64,000 nt of DNA. Origin: Paramyrothecium sp. XJ0827 (taxonomy: Eukaryota > Ascomycota > Sordariomycetes > Hypocreales > Stachybotryaceae). Below are positions 22,998 through 34,119 of this stretch, one piece after another. Below the pieces are notes generated by a model. That model was given only the letters and a program-made list of their open reading frames with translations, made no database searches and was not told the origin of the DNA. Numbering within the stretch: the first letter of the stretch is position 1; each line of letters opens with the position of its first letter. The translations under genes were made by a program, and so were the position numbers. The stretch covers positions 1,736,001 to 1,800,000 of the forward strand of contig JAJFPB010000007.1 in assembly GCA_020881915.1 (NCBI GenBank), written 5' to 3'.

Positions 22998-24340
22998 GTG
23001 TCCGGATCCACCACGTAGCATGTCCTCCCATTGAACCTCGGCGGCTGCTGCTACTGCTGCTCGTCCCGCCTCCATTCTCTTCCTGTTACAGACGGGGCCA
23101 TGCCAGAACGTTTGTAGGTGAGAAGAAAAAAAGGGCAAGCCTGGGGATTGGTCGTGTTTCATGTCGCGGGCGCCGTGGACCAATCGCCGCGCGGGCTTGC
23201 ATGTCGCGGACGAGCGCCCAGTCCGCCCAGGGCCAGTCAGAGTGCAGATGCCGCTTCCTGGCGTTTCCAGTTGCGGCCCCCCCCTGCACCCTCTCGCCCA
23301 CCCGCATCCCGGGAGCCTGTCGAACGGGGCGCCGTGGTTGGCCTTCTCAACGACGGGCGACAACCGCCAGCTTGCCTGTTTGGCGATGCGCGACGACTGG
23401 CTGCCGTTGGCCGGGAGCGGAACTGCGTTTCGTCAGGAGAAGAGAGGACGGCTTGGGGCTTGGGCAGCCTTCCAATTAACTGTCGCTTAACGGGACCGGG
23501 ATCTACATCTCGATGGGCAGACATATTAAACGCCCCGGATGCCCGAGTGCATTGATTCCTCTTGCTCTATCTGATTCATCTAACCATCTCATCCATCGAC
23601 TTCCCCCTCTCTTTTCCTTGCATTTCCTTTTCCGTCTACTCACGAGAATAAGCTGCCGCTGGTCGCAGTACTCCGGAGACAAGAGATAATTTTTATTGTT
23701 CGCTTTTCTTTTTTTCCCTCTCCTCTTTCTCTTTGCCATTGATCCAGAGCGGCTCCCGCTGGGATACTTCCTCCGTCTCCTGTCTTGTTTCAGTCAGCAA
23801 CCGATCCTTGTCACCCAAATCCGAAACAGTGGAGGATCCGGACTCAGTGAGCGGCATCACGGATAGGCCATCCAGTTCCCACCTGCAGAAGCACAAAGTA
23901 GTTCCCGTCGCACCAGCGCCGAAAGGAGACGAACTAGAATCAACGTCTTTGGGACGATTCAAACAACCGACAGCAGGATCCCGGTCCATAAACGCAATCA
24001 CATATCTTTGGCTTGGCTTGGCTCGGCGAGATTGTTTCGTCGCAACACCCTTTTCTGGTTTAATTCCATTGGGTGTCCCGTCTCCCTCTCATCCTCCTCC
24101 CTTTCTCACGAACCTTTTTTCCCCTTCTCACCCATCCGCCCTTTTTACCTTGGAAGTGCAGGCACATCTTTTTCTCTTCTTAGACCCTCGCCTGCTTATT
24201 TCCCGCCCTCCCTGACTATTTGATATTCGATTCCTCCGCTCCTCGAATATCCGATCATCTCAAGGACATTCCCCCACACTCTGTGGCCCTCACCATCCAT
24301 CCTCCCGCAGGGTTATTTTTAAGAGCTCTGTGAGCGTCTT

Positions 24341-24347
24341 ATATAAC
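24341..24347 (+). promoter_or_regulatory. Candidate TATA box for the cyclin gene
   Basis: TATATAA sits in a pyrimidine-rich region 1.88 kb before the cyclin ATG. If functional, it implies a very long leader or a spliced leader intron. Position is the only support. Confidence 0.25.
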
Positions 24348-25635
24348 AACCGGCAACTCCAATTCCAGTCATCCACACAGGCTTCATCAGCATCGCATCT
24401 GCAAGCAAGTTCGTCGCCCGTGACTCAGCCTCTACCTCACCCGTTTCGAATCGAACGCACTGCTCGATCCTCCGCGTCCGGCGCCGGGCTCTCCGAACCT
24501 CCGTCTCCCGCATCCGCAGCCAAGGGAAAAAGAGGCGCCTCCAATTCGCTCGCCTTCCTGCACCTCGCGACCCAGCACAAAAGCGGTGAAATCGCGAGCC
24601 TCCTGCATCGCAACGACTGCACGCCGCACCCACTACCCGGATCTAGTTCTCGTCTGCATCCTTTTTGGGGGGATTACCTAACTGCATCCGCCAAGAAGGA
24701 TTTAGGCCATCAACAAAGTTTTTGGACCACGTTCTTTTTCTTCCCGCTGGGTCGGAAGCTTTCTTTGGCGCACCCACCCCCCCCGTCGCAACGTCGCGGA
24801 CACTCCGTCGGCTCCCCTCCGGCCACTTCGGCTTTGCACACGTAACTCAACAAGCCCCCTTCCCCGCCGCTTGACTCGCATCTTGTCAACGGATTCACCT
24901 TCGGACATTTGAATCTGCACCAAACCGATTGCGATTTTTTCTGTCTTCTCGAGGGAACACCGAAAAAGTAAATCGACGGTGAAAAAAACAAACTTGAATC
25001 GTTTGCTTTTTCCCCCTCGCTTCTGGTCACTTGGCATATCCGACAATCATCGGCTATCACCTAACACCGACTTTCTTCGGTCGTCGAATCAAGCAAAGCA
25101 AAGCGAGTCAATTCAAGGAATCAAGCAAGCAGCGTAATCGGACGCTTCAGCCACAGCTGTCTACTCCGCGCGACACGTTCACTTACGAATCGTCGCCGCA
25201 TTAATCAACCAGGTTGTCGCGGCTTCTTCGCCACTCCGTCACCTGACCGAGCAAGGATAGCCATCTTCGGACTCTCGTCGCCCTCGCGTTCGACTCCGGC
25301 CCAAAAACGTGGAACGAAGGCTCAACTCTAAGCAGTGCCTGGACCCTGTCGACCTGACTTTGCTTGAAAGCTGCATCTGAATCTGGACCTGGACCTGGCA
25401 GTGCCGGTTTTTTTCTTGCGCCTGCAGCCGCTGCATACCTTTCCCTTGGGCTTTGGTCTTTGGTCTTTTTAGCAGCTGCCATTAGCTCCAAGGTACCCGC
25501 CCGGGCCCCGATCTCAGGTACTCCACCCGCACGCCCCACCCCATCGCAGCGCCCACCGCCGAGCGCCAGCAGCCACCAACCACCCTTCCCTCTCCACTCC
25601 CCCCCATTGCATTCGCATTGGCATTGACTGAGCCT

Positions 25636-25660
25636 AGCCCAGCCCAGCCCAGCCCAGCCA
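25636..25660. repeat. AGCCC tandem repeat
   Basis: A short run of AGCCC pentamers, followed by CCACA-type repeats up to about 25685, inside the upstream region of the cyclin gene. Confidence 0.8.
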
Positions 25661-25818
25661 AAAGCCCACACCCACACCCCCCTCCAACCCTCCTGCAGGC
25701 ATTCTGTGGCACCCGCTGGACTCAGCCTCGTGGCCCAAAACGGTCCACTGACGACAAGGTGTCTCGCAACCCGGCTGATCCTCTTTGCCTTTCGTTTTTC
25801 CCACACAAGGGTGGCCAC

Positions 25819-25836
25819 ATGAGCCTTGACCCTTGA
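25819..25836 (+). other. Possible short upstream ORF in the cyclin leader
   Basis: ATG AGC CTT GAC CCT TGA, a five-codon frame 393 bp before the cyclin start. It would lie in the mRNA leader if transcription starts near the TATA-like site at 24341. Translational control is inference. Confidence 0.25.
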
Positions 25837-26228
25837 GTGGACTTGACTAAGACTCATCCTCTGTTGATATATCGAGGAGATCCGTCCCATTTCCTCCCCT
25901 CGTTTTCTTTCTTTTTTGCCGGCCTATTTCTTGGCTTCCCTTCCCCAGCTCTCCACTTATCTCCTCCCTCTCTCCCTCTCAGCTCTACCCTCCCCTGGCT
26001 TTTACGCCTGAGCTTGAATTCCTCGTTTCCTTTTCGGGCCTCGCTACCTCGATACCCCGGACACTCCACCTCCCTCACTTACACGAGCCGCCCACGCCTT
26101 CTCCGAACGCCGTGTCGGATATACAACTACCGCCTTCCCCGGCTCTCGAACCACACTCTCTGGTCTTCCTCCAACATCACTCACCGCTAACCACCTCCCC
26201 ATTCACCTCATATCATCATCTCGCCAAT

Positions 26229-27344
26229 ATGGATCTGAGGTATCTCACCATGGACGAGCTGAACAAGTCAGCCCTGGAGCACTTCGTCTACCAGCGTGTG
26301 GACCGCCAAATGATCGCCTACCTGGCCGAGGCTGCCCAGAACGTCATCACATGCGATCCTGCTCTGATGCCCGCCAACCCACTGAAGGCGAAGCAACTGC
26401 CCACCCCTCCTCGCAGCCCAGTCGAGCCTCAGTCGGAAGACGCCAACCTGCCTTCTCTCGAGGAATTCATCACGCAGCTCGTCGTCTCCTCCAATGTTCA
26501 GGTCCCCACCCTGATGTCTACCTTGGTCTACCTCACCCGCCTCAAGGCCAAGTTGCAGCCCATGGCCCGCGGACTGCGATGCACCAGCCATCGCATCCTT
26601 CTAGCCGCCTTGATTCTCGCCGCCAAGTACCTCAACGACAGTTCTCCCAAGAACAAGCACTGGGCCAACTACAGCCACATCACCACTGATTACTACAGCT
26701 TCGGCTTCAACCGCACCGAGGTCAATCTGATGGAGAAGCAGTTGCTGTTTCTGCTGGAGTGGGACCTGCGCATCACCGAGGAGGACCTGTACCGCGAGTT
26801 GGATTTCTTCCTTGAGCCCATCCGCCAGAAGATTGCCGACAAGCACATCCGAAAGATGCGCCAGAACGAGGAGAAGATGCGACAGCGGGAGATCTACGCT
26901 GCTGCCAGCCGCTTCCCCAGCCCTCCCTCGTCCCGAGGTCACTCCAGGTCCCGCAACGCCACCCCGGAGCACATTCGGCAAGCCAGCGGAGGCTCCATCA
27001 CCCCTCCCGGCCTCAGCTACGGCAGCTCTGCGAGCTCATACGCATCCTCCATCGCTTCGAGCCGGCGCGATTCGCGCGCTGCGACCCCCTCGGAGTCCGA
27101 GCCTGAGCCGTACATGTACGAGGCCTCGCGCGACAGCTTCTACGATTCACCCGTCGAGATTGTCATGGATATGGAGGCCCCCAAGGCGCCTCCTCCCGTG
27201 GCAGCTGCTACCACGTCGACGCGAATGCTGCCTTACGAAATCTCACCTGAAGAGTATCAGATGCTCCACGATGGGGCGGCGAAGAAGCGCCAGAAACGGG
27301 GCGTGTGGGGACGACTTCTCGGTGGCGCAGTCGCGGTCCGATGA
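26229..27344 (+). CDS. Pcl1/PclA-type cyclin
   Basis: A single exon of 371 aa from the first in-frame ATG (MDLRYLTMDELN). A cyclin box spans about residues 80-210, with LEEFITQLV, TLMSTLVYLTRLK, CTSHRILLAALILAAKYLND, WANYSHIT and NLMEKQLLFLLEWDLRI. This combination is typical of the Pho85-type cyclins Pcl1/Pcl2/Pcl9 and Aspergillus PclA, which pair with the Pho85-type kinase to promote G1 progression and, in Aspergillus, conidiophore cell cycles. The C-terminal 150 residues are Ser/Pro-rich and acidic, with many possible proline-directed phosphorylation sites (ATPE, ITPP, ATPSE), and end in a basic KKRQKR motif, a possible nuclear signal. A kinase partner of the Pho85 type is not in this window; the CDK1 gene 14 kb away is a different CDK. 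The upstream region is unusually long and pyrimidine-rich, suggesting a long leader. Confidence 0.9.
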   Translation: MDLRYLTMDELNKSALEHFVYQRVDRQMIAYLAEAAQNVITCDPALMPANPLKAKQLPTPPRSPVEPQSEDANLPSLEEFITQLVVSSNVQVPTLMSTLVYLTRLKAKLQPMARGLRCTSHRILLAALILAAKYLNDSSPKNKHWANYSHITTDYYSFGFNRTEVNLMEKQLLFLLEWDLRITEEDLYRELDFFLEPIRQKIADKHIRKMRQNEEKMRQREIYAAASRFPSPPSSRGHSRSRNATPEHIRQASGGSITPPGLSYGSSASSYASSIASSRRDSRAATPSESEPEPYMYEASRDSFYDSPVEIVMDMEAPKAPPPVAAATTSTRMLPYEISPEEYQMLHDGAAKKRQKRGVWGRLLGGAVAVR

Positions 27345-28671
27345 GCGACCCTGCATCAATACGAACTCGCAACTATTTCCTTTGTCTTTGGTTTTCTTTT
27401 CCATTTTCGGTAGTTCAGCATCAAAAGCATGGCGTTTCGGATTCAGAGGTTTAGGGGATTGATTGCCTCTAGAGAGGATACACGGAGGCATCTACATTGT
27501 TTGTTATGGACATACCACTGATGCGTCACATTCACGGCGTTGTCTTTTTAGAAACCACGGTTTGCTATTGGAGACACGCCCAAAGCAAACAGGGAGAGCA
27601 GGAGTTTGGACAGAATGATGTTGAGTTGGGATATGAATAGCAAGCTCCGCGCACTTGTCTGTAGACGGACAGTGGACACAGCGGAGGGTAATAGCTAAAG
27701 CGTCAAGAAGCTCTGCTTCTCGTGTTACAGCGAGGAATTCAAACCACGGGCTAGCCCCGCCATTCAAACATGACTATGGAATACCTTTGGACCTTGTGAT
27801 TGATTGACCGTCTGCCGTGCTATCTTTTGCTGTGGATGTTTGCGGTGGTGTCGTGCATAGTCATGCATCGTGGGGCTCGACGCGTGTTCTCGCCCCGTGA
27901 ACTCTAGCGCCTGGGCTTTTGGTGGTGGTGCCAACTACTCACATCGGACCTTAAGGCCCCCCTATCGCTCACTGATGGTGGCCTGGTAGGTACCTACCCA
28001 GTGGACAGATTTCATTGAGTTGCGTATGCAGGTTGCGCACGTCCACAAAAAGATCGCAGGAATTAGTTTGCGTGCGCATTTCCCATCATAACAAGGAAAC
28101 CAGCGCGAATGACGAATACGTGCGCACGCCTTGCTTGCGCCTCACTCCACGAATCTTGACAGTAATCAGAGGCAGCGATGGGCCCCTCGCTCCCTCGAGG
28201 TATCCCCGATCCCCGGTCCCGGTCCCGGTCTCGGCAGGGGGTGGTTGTTCTTTTTTGGGTGGGTGGGCTACATGACTAAACGAGGTCGCTAGCCTCCCGC
28301 CGCAAAGGGGGAGAAGAAGGGGGGGGGGGGGGCCTACAAATACGATGAGTTGTTACGTGGGTCCGCGAAGTCCGTATTGGGGGTCTTGTTTTTGCTTTCC
28401 TTCCTCTTCCTTCTTTTTTTGTTTCTTACTTCTTTGTTGTTGTGATGATTATCGATGGCCCGTGGCTCCAGTGGAGACTATTGAGTGAGGCTGCTCGCCT
28501 CGGGCGGTTTGGGCTGAACCCAAGGCAGCGCTGGTTTTACCAGGATACTGTTGATTGACAGATCGCTGGATCTTGCTACCTTAATTTATCGACTGATAGG
28601 CCCCCCCCCAGTCCCCTAGTAGAGCCAGGGGTGGGAGGGTGATCAGACCTGTAGCGGACTCTGGGGCGTGT

Positions 28672-28700
28672 GGGCTTGGGCTTGGGCTTGGGCTTGGGGG
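28672..28700 (+). repeat. GGGCTT tandem array, predicted G-quadruplex
   Basis: Five G-tracts of three or more, separated by exactly CTT each time, which fits the G3-N3 intramolecular quadruplex pattern. It is not the telomeric TTAGGG unit. Confidence 0.8.
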
Positions 28701-28858
28701 AGAACTTTGTTGCTAGCACGGGACCCAGACAGCCGGTGCAGGTCAGGTGATTGGCCTGCCCAGCCCAGAACCAGTCATTCGCGACTCCGTCTCCGGAATT
28801 GGGCATCTGCGTTGCGACTATTGCGTCCCGTAGCTCGGAGAGGCGTTATGGTAATACT

Positions 28859-28895
28859 CCCCCCCCCCCCCCTCTCTCTCTCTCTAAAAAAAAAA
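28859..28895. repeat. Compound C / CT / A low-complexity tract
   Basis: A C run, then about seven CT units, then ten A residues, with sharp borders. It marks non-coding, slippage-prone sequence. Confidence 0.85.
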
Positions 28896-30771
28896 GACGT
28901 ATCCGAGGTTATGGCTGCGAGAAGGGAAAGGGTCCGTCTCTCTTGGTCTCTTTAGTCCTTGTTCACACCACACCCAGCTCGGTCGATCAGTTGCGGAGTG
29001 CAGAAGGTTTGGGGGCGGCCTGTCTCTTTTTTCCCCTCTGGCACGCGAGACCCCAGGGCACTTGTTTCCCGGACCGGCTTGCTGGGCGCTGGGCGCCGCC
29101 ACTGAGGCTCTCTAACAGGTCCACCGGCTGGGCATAGCGGCCGTCTGACTCGGTCCGGGGTTTTCGTCCCATTCAAATCGAAACTACGACTTACACCAAC
29201 CGACTGGTTTACCCCGGGCCCTTTCAGACCAGACTGGAGGGGCTGTCGCCCATTCCCTCGCTCCAGGCTCGCGCTGAAAACCGCCGCGGTCAGCACTGCG
29301 CGGTGCGGTCTTCCTTTTTCCGATGCGCCCACCACTGTTACCAACGCACCCCCGCCCGCGTCCTCCCATCTTGCTTACACACGGTCTTTCTCGGTGGTGC
29401 TTCCGCAAACCAACGGGCGTGGCCATGCTGCTTCCAAGGAAAAGACGATCGCAAACGGGGTTGGGGGAGGCCACTTGCAGCCCCCCCACCAACAATCTGC
29501 CAAAAAATGCAAGAAGCCATTTGGCGGGGGCCGTCGCGGTGAGCTGCTCGTGGGGAGGGGGGGCCCTTTTCAGCTGGCCCGAATGAGAAGCCTCGTTGCT
29601 TTTTCTCTATAGTATGTGCTTTGACAATTATTTTTGTTGGTGTCATTGCTTCTGTCTATGCACAACAAGTAATAGGCAAGGACGCGAGAAAGAAAGTAAG
29701 AAGCAAAGGGCGGATTTTCCCGCTCATTTTCCCCGCTCTCCATCACATCGTCGATGATCGTGGAGCTATGGCGTGGCCGTTGTCAACAGCTAACTGCCTC
29801 CACCAACCCGGTCCTTGCCGCAACGGAGAAGGATCAATGCCCACTGACCATGAGGCAGCTACCGTCGACCTACCGACCGGCTGGTGTCAGCTGCGCTACG
29901 GCGCAGAAAGAATACTGACCGTATCTGGTCAATGGGGTTGGCGGGGCGAAACAAACAACTCGCTGCATCATGACAGTTTCCCTGATTGAACGGCTTGGCG
30001 GATTCCGTGTAAGTCTGGGGAAGTGGGTCACCATCACCACCGCGTAGGGACCCGCAGGGGTCCAAATTTCGCAGTTCTACGTACCCCCCCTTGCTGTGAG
30101 GTATGGTTACTGGAGCTTCTGTCCGGGCGGGTTCTTTCGGTCTTCTCGCCTCGCTGCGCGACGCGAAGAAAGTGATTACATGATCATGGGTGCGCCGGAA
30201 GACCGCAGAAAAGCGCTACGCCCCGAGGCCGACCGTGCCAAGAGGGCGTTGTGAAGGGCTCTCGCTCGGCGACAACCCGTTTCGGAAAGCTTCAGTGGCT
30301 GTGAGCGTAGGCCCCGGGGCACGCCCCGTGATTGGTGCGTCGCTCATGGGTAAGCTCTGACTAAACAACTGCCTCTTCCATCGCCTTGCGATATGCCTAG
30401 GAAGGCTTCCACAGTGATGGTTTCTTCCATGGCGGAGTATTACTTTGAACCCGGGAAACCCGATCTATGCGGGCTTCTGCGCGTCAAAGATGTCCCAAGG
30501 CATCACGACCAAAAGGTAAGCTTTCACGTGGTGTACAAGGATCTACGTAAGCGGAGCCAACAGCTTCGCCGGGACCGTAATCAAAATATGAAATAAGTTT
30601 GAGGCACAGCATGCCTGTCCTGTCCTGTCTGACTAGACTAGCTCGAGTAGTTACCAACGTGGTTACCAACATAGTTACCAACGCCATGCGCATGTCCTTT
30701 TGCCTCCGGGGTCCGGATCCCTAGGACTGGAAACGTACAAACTCAAAAGCACGGGGTATCTTCATCACTCG

Positions 30772-33700
30772 TCACTCCATAAAGTCAACCTGGCTGTGTC
30801 GGAATCCCACAAGCGGCAACTTTGTCCGCAGGCTCAAGCTGCTCAGCACGACGCTGATGCTCGATAGCGCCATGGCCAGGCTTGCCCACACGGGATCCAG
30901 GGTCACATGGCTCCCGCCCGGCGTCCGGATCGCGTACAGGCACCCCGCCGCGACGGGCACAGCCAGGAGGTTGTAGACCACGGCCCATCCAAAGTTGAGC
31001 CTGATGCGGCGGAGCACCGCGCGGCTCAGCTCCACCAGCAGGAGCACCGCTCCCAGCCGTGACGTGGCCAGTACGAAGTCGGCGCTCGAGATAGCCACGT
31101 CGCTGCCGGACCCGATGGCGATGCCTACGTCCGCCGTCGTCAGAGCTGGGGAGTCGTTGATGCCGTCGCCCACCATGGCCACCGTGGCTCGGCGTGTGCT
31201 GTGCTCATGACCGCCGCTTTGGGCACGCAGCGTGGCCTGCAAGTACTTGACCTTGTCAGCCTTCTCGGATGGCAGTACTTCCGCGAGGACGTTGGTGCTA
31301 GGGATGCCCACGAGCTGTGCAACTGCCTGCGCCGTGGTGGCATTGTCGCCCGACAGCATCCACACCTGGGTGCCCCGAGACTGAAGAGCCTTGACAACGG
31401 AGGCTGATTCGGGGCGAACCGGATCAGATATCGAGAAGGCTGCGGCCAGAGCCCACTGAGGGCTGTCTTTAGGACGGATTGCCACAAGCGCTATCGACTT
31501 GGCCTCTTTTTTCCAGGCGTCGAGTGAAGACTGGACGTGCGCAGGAATCTCGGCCGAGACGTCCCGAATAAGCAGCTCGTTGCCTACTACCACGTCGAAT
31601 GAGGACTGGTTGCACGTGGCCTTCATTCCCCTTCCTGGCACCTCATCGACTTGTCCCACCTCCACGGTGCCTGAGTTGGAGCCGCAATAGTCCACCACTG
31701 CTTTGGCTATAGGATGAGTGCTATGTTCTTCGATTGTCCGAATCACGGCCAGCAGCGAGCCTTTCTCAAGATCCCCAGTAGTATCTTCGTGTAGAATGAT
31801 TGAATCAGTGACTCGCGGCGCACCGCCGATAGTGAGAGTACCCGTTTTGTCGAACACAACGCAATCAATCTTGCTGGCCTTTTCGAATGCTTCGCCGCCC
31901 CCCTTGACTAGTACACCGTATTTTGCCGCGAGTCCACCGCCCACGAAAATCGCAGTTGGCGCAGCAAGAGCCAGGCCACAGGGGCATGCAATGACAAAGA
32001 CTGCGATGGCAAACTGGAATGCGAAAGCGACTGCTGTGGCGGAGGAATCAAAGTGTTGACCGGGCACGTTGTTGGATAGGCTTATTGCCATCCAGACGGC
32101 CCAAGTGACGACTGCGATCAAAGTGATGATGGGCACAAAATAGGTCACCATAACGTCGGCTATTTGCTCGATCGGTGCACGCTTTGTTTGACCCTCACGA
32201 ACCACCTCCACAATCTGGTCCAGCATCGACTTGCCAGAGGCCCCTGTGACACGGAGCGTGACGGCTGCAGCCTTGTTCACCGTCCCAGAAAACACTTGGT
32301 CTCCTTCCACCTTTTGCACGAGACGGGACTCTCCGGTGAGACTCGATTCGTCGAAACTACTTTTGCCGGAAACAATGACACCATCAGCAGGCGGTGACGC
32401 TCCATGTGGCACCTTGATGATGTCCCCGTGTTCCAAAAAGTCGACGCTAATTGTTACGACGGCCTGTGAACCTTTCCCTACGTTTTGGACGAGGAGAGCT
32501 GTTGTCGGACGGAGCTTCGCCAATGCCTCAACTGCATCGCCAGTCTTGGACTTGGTGTAGGCCTCGATCAACCTGCCGGCAAGGAGAAAGAGAGTTAAGA
32601 AGACGACTGAATCGAAATAGAACTGCCCATTTGACGCAAGCTCTTCTCTGCTAGCTGCCACAACAACCATTTGAACAACGGAAGAAATGTATGCGATGCT
32701 GGTCCCCAAAGACATGAGCATGTTCATGCTTCCGAATTTGTAGAACCTAGCCAGCAGTGGCATGCGGCTACGTGGCCGCCACATCGATCGAAGTTCCTTG
32801 ATGGCACGGATGTGGAAAACATCGGCGGCAAAAAAGTAAACTGGAGTGGCGAGGACGCAGAGGATGACATCGAGCCGACTCAGACCGGACTTCCAGGGCT
32901 TCATCAGGTGGTGTTTTGTGCTGTTCGAATCAGGAACCAAGCTCATGTACGCAATTCCAAAAACAAATGTGGGGATTCCAATGACAAGTGTCATGATTTC
33001 ACGCCAGAGGAGCTCTCGTTGATGCTTTGCCCTGACGATCCTCGATTGTTCTTCCAGTGTTGGCGGGTGGTATATCGAAGCCATCAATGACGAGTCGGCA
33101 GCTTCAATGGCCCGAAGAATGTGGCGTATAGTAAAATCAGGGGATTTAGGCGTGTAGCGAAGCTTGACAATTGGATCTTCAACGGATGGTGGCCGTAGAA
33201 TCTCTAATGATGACATACCAAAGCTCTTGAGGGTTTCGCAGATTCTGTCGGGGCATCGAGCGCAGAAAATCCCATCGACTTGAACTTCCACTTCCCGTTC
33301 GTCGGACGACTGCCGTTGTTTCCGCAGATCGATGGTTTCATTGAGGGTGACATCATAACCGAGATCTTCAATGGTGTTGACAATGTCCTGAGCGCTGCCA
33401 CCATCAGTATGGTCAACTGTGGCCGAGTTGGCGACGAGGTTGACAACTGCCTTTGACACCCAGGGATTCTTCTGTAACTCTTGGGTGATGGTGTTCGTAC
33501 AAACCGCACAAGTCATACCGCCAATAGAAAAAACGCTTCTCCATGACGACTGCGCTGCTCCATCGTCGATCACAGTTCCGTCGAAGGAGCTCAGGCCATC
33601 TCGTTCGACAGGCACTGGTGCTTGGGATATTCTGGAAACAGCCGACGACTTCTTGGTATCTGTCTGAACGGAGCGGGATTCAGGAGAGCATGCGCCCTGG

Positions 33701-34119
33701 CACGCCTTGCAGTTGGCCAAATGCACAGCACTCGACTCCCTTAGAGCGGGCGACGATTTCCTCGATTTCCACAGACGGAACAATGAGCCAGCGGCTCCAT
33801 CACCGACCTCCAAGCTACCGGTGCTACGACCTGCCTCCACCAAACTGGTGCGGTCCAGGCCATTTGAATTGCTCGCACTGGTGCGGACTCCACAGATCTC
33901 GAACCCGGCGTCTTCGAGCGTCTCCTTGATGCTGCGCAGGTTTGCAGCTGTGCCGGCTCGGTACTCGACAGTCACCACCGAGGTAACCAGGTTCGGCGAC
34001 ACCCACGCAACTTGGTCTGGGTATGTTTCCAGCAGGAGGGACTTGATCACGGCGACACATGAGGGGCAGTGGAGGTTACCCAGCAGGTAAGAAGTCGTGA
34101 CGACCCCCGTGGGAGACAT
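30772..34119 (-). CDS. P1B-type copper-translocating ATPase
   Basis: One uninterrupted frame; 1115 aa from the ATG at 34119 (MSPTGVV). The frame is open to an upstream ATG at 34272, which would add 51 residues, but the shorter form starts directly before the first metal-binding domain. There are three heavy-metal-associated-type domains: GNLHCPSC near the N-terminus, GGMTCAVC in the second and GIFCARC in the third, plus a Cys-rich spacer (NCKACQGAC). Catalytic parts follow: TGE in the actuator loop, the membrane CPC motif at about residue 712, the phosphorylated Asp in DKTGTL at about 757, HP in the nucleotide domain, and GDGIND. The late membrane helices carry N-x6-YN-x4-P and MALSS, the signature of Cu(I) ATPases. 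It exports Cu(I) or loads secretory copper enzymes; the domain layout resembles the fungal CrpA-type detoxification pumps more than Ccc2, which is inference. It is transcribed divergently from MET10. Confidence 0.93.
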   Translation of the reverse strand: MSPTGVVTTSYLLGNLHCPSCVAVIKSLLLETYPDQVAWVSPNLVTSVVTVEYRAGTAANLRSIKETLEDAGFEICGVRTSASNSNGLDRTSLVEAGRSTGSLEVGDGAAGSLFRLWKSRKSSPALRESSAVHLANCKACQGACSPESRSVQTDTKKSSAVSRISQAPVPVERDGLSSFDGTVIDDGAAQSSWRSVFSIGGMTCAVCTNTITQELQKNPWVSKAVVNLVANSATVDHTDGGSAQDIVNTIEDLGYDVTLNETIDLRKQRQSSDEREVEVQVDGIFCARCPDRICETLKSFGMSSLEILRPPSVEDPIVKLRYTPKSPDFTIRHILRAIEAADSSLMASIYHPPTLEEQSRIVRAKHQRELLWREIMTLVIGIPTFVFGIAYMSLVPDSNSTKHHLMKPWKSGLSRLDVILCVLATPVYFFAADVFHIRAIKELRSMWRPRSRMPLLARFYKFGSMNMLMSLGTSIAYISSVVQMVVVAASREELASNGQFYFDSVVFLTLFLLAGRLIEAYTKSKTGDAVEALAKLRPTTALLVQNVGKGSQAVVTISVDFLEHGDIIKVPHGASPPADGVIVSGKSSFDESSLTGESRLVQKVEGDQVFSGTVNKAAAVTLRVTGASGKSMLDQIVEVVREGQTKRAPIEQIADVMVTYFVPIITLIAVVTWAVWMAISLSNNVPGQHFDSSATAVAFAFQFAIAVFVIACPCGLALAAPTAIFVGGGLAAKYGVLVKGGGEAFEKASKIDCVVFDKTGTLTIGGAPRVTDSIILHEDTTGDLEKGSLLAVIRTIEEHSTHPIAKAVVDYCGSNSGTVEVGQVDEVPGRGMKATCNQSSFDVVVGNELLIRDVSAEIPAHVQSSLDAWKKEAKSIALVAIRPKDSPQWALAAAFSISDPVRPESASVVKALQSRGTQVWMLSGDNATTAQAVAQLVGIPSTNVLAEVLPSEKADKVKYLQATLRAQSGGHEHSTRRATVAMVGDGINDSPALTTADVGIAIGSGSDVAISSADFVLATSRLGAVLLLVELSRAVLRRIRLNFGWAVVYNLLAVPVAAGCLYAIRTPGGSHVTLDPVWASLAMALSSISVVLSSLSLRTKLPLVGFRHSQVDFME

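Larger units (their letters stand above)
17411..26228. other. About 8.8 kb gene desert upstream of the cyclin gene
   Basis: I find no supported gene. Open frames up to about 230 codons occur on both strands, overlapping each other, with no domain and no consistent splice structure. The stretch 17929-18500 on the plus strand is less biased and might be an old decayed coding region. A CT microsatellite lies at 22978-22997 and an AGCCC tandem at 25636-25660. From about 23550 to 26228 the plus strand is strongly pyrimidine-rich, as expected for the promoter and long leader of the cyclin gene. Base composition is not AT-rich, so repeat-induced point mutation is not evident. Confidence 0.45.
27345..30771. 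other. Gene-free stretch with low-complexity DNA
   Basis: No gene is supported over 3.4 kb. The stretch contains GGTCCC-like repeats (28210-28240), a 14-base G run (28319-28332), a GGGCTT array able to form a G-quadruplex (28672-28700) and a compound C/CT/A tract (28859-28895). It also includes the 3' flank of the cyclin gene and the convergent 3' flank of the copper ATPase. Confidence 0.45.

Noticed and set aside
28672..28700. Interstitial telomere repeat
   Set aside because: The unit is GGGCTT, not the fungal telomere unit TTAGGG.
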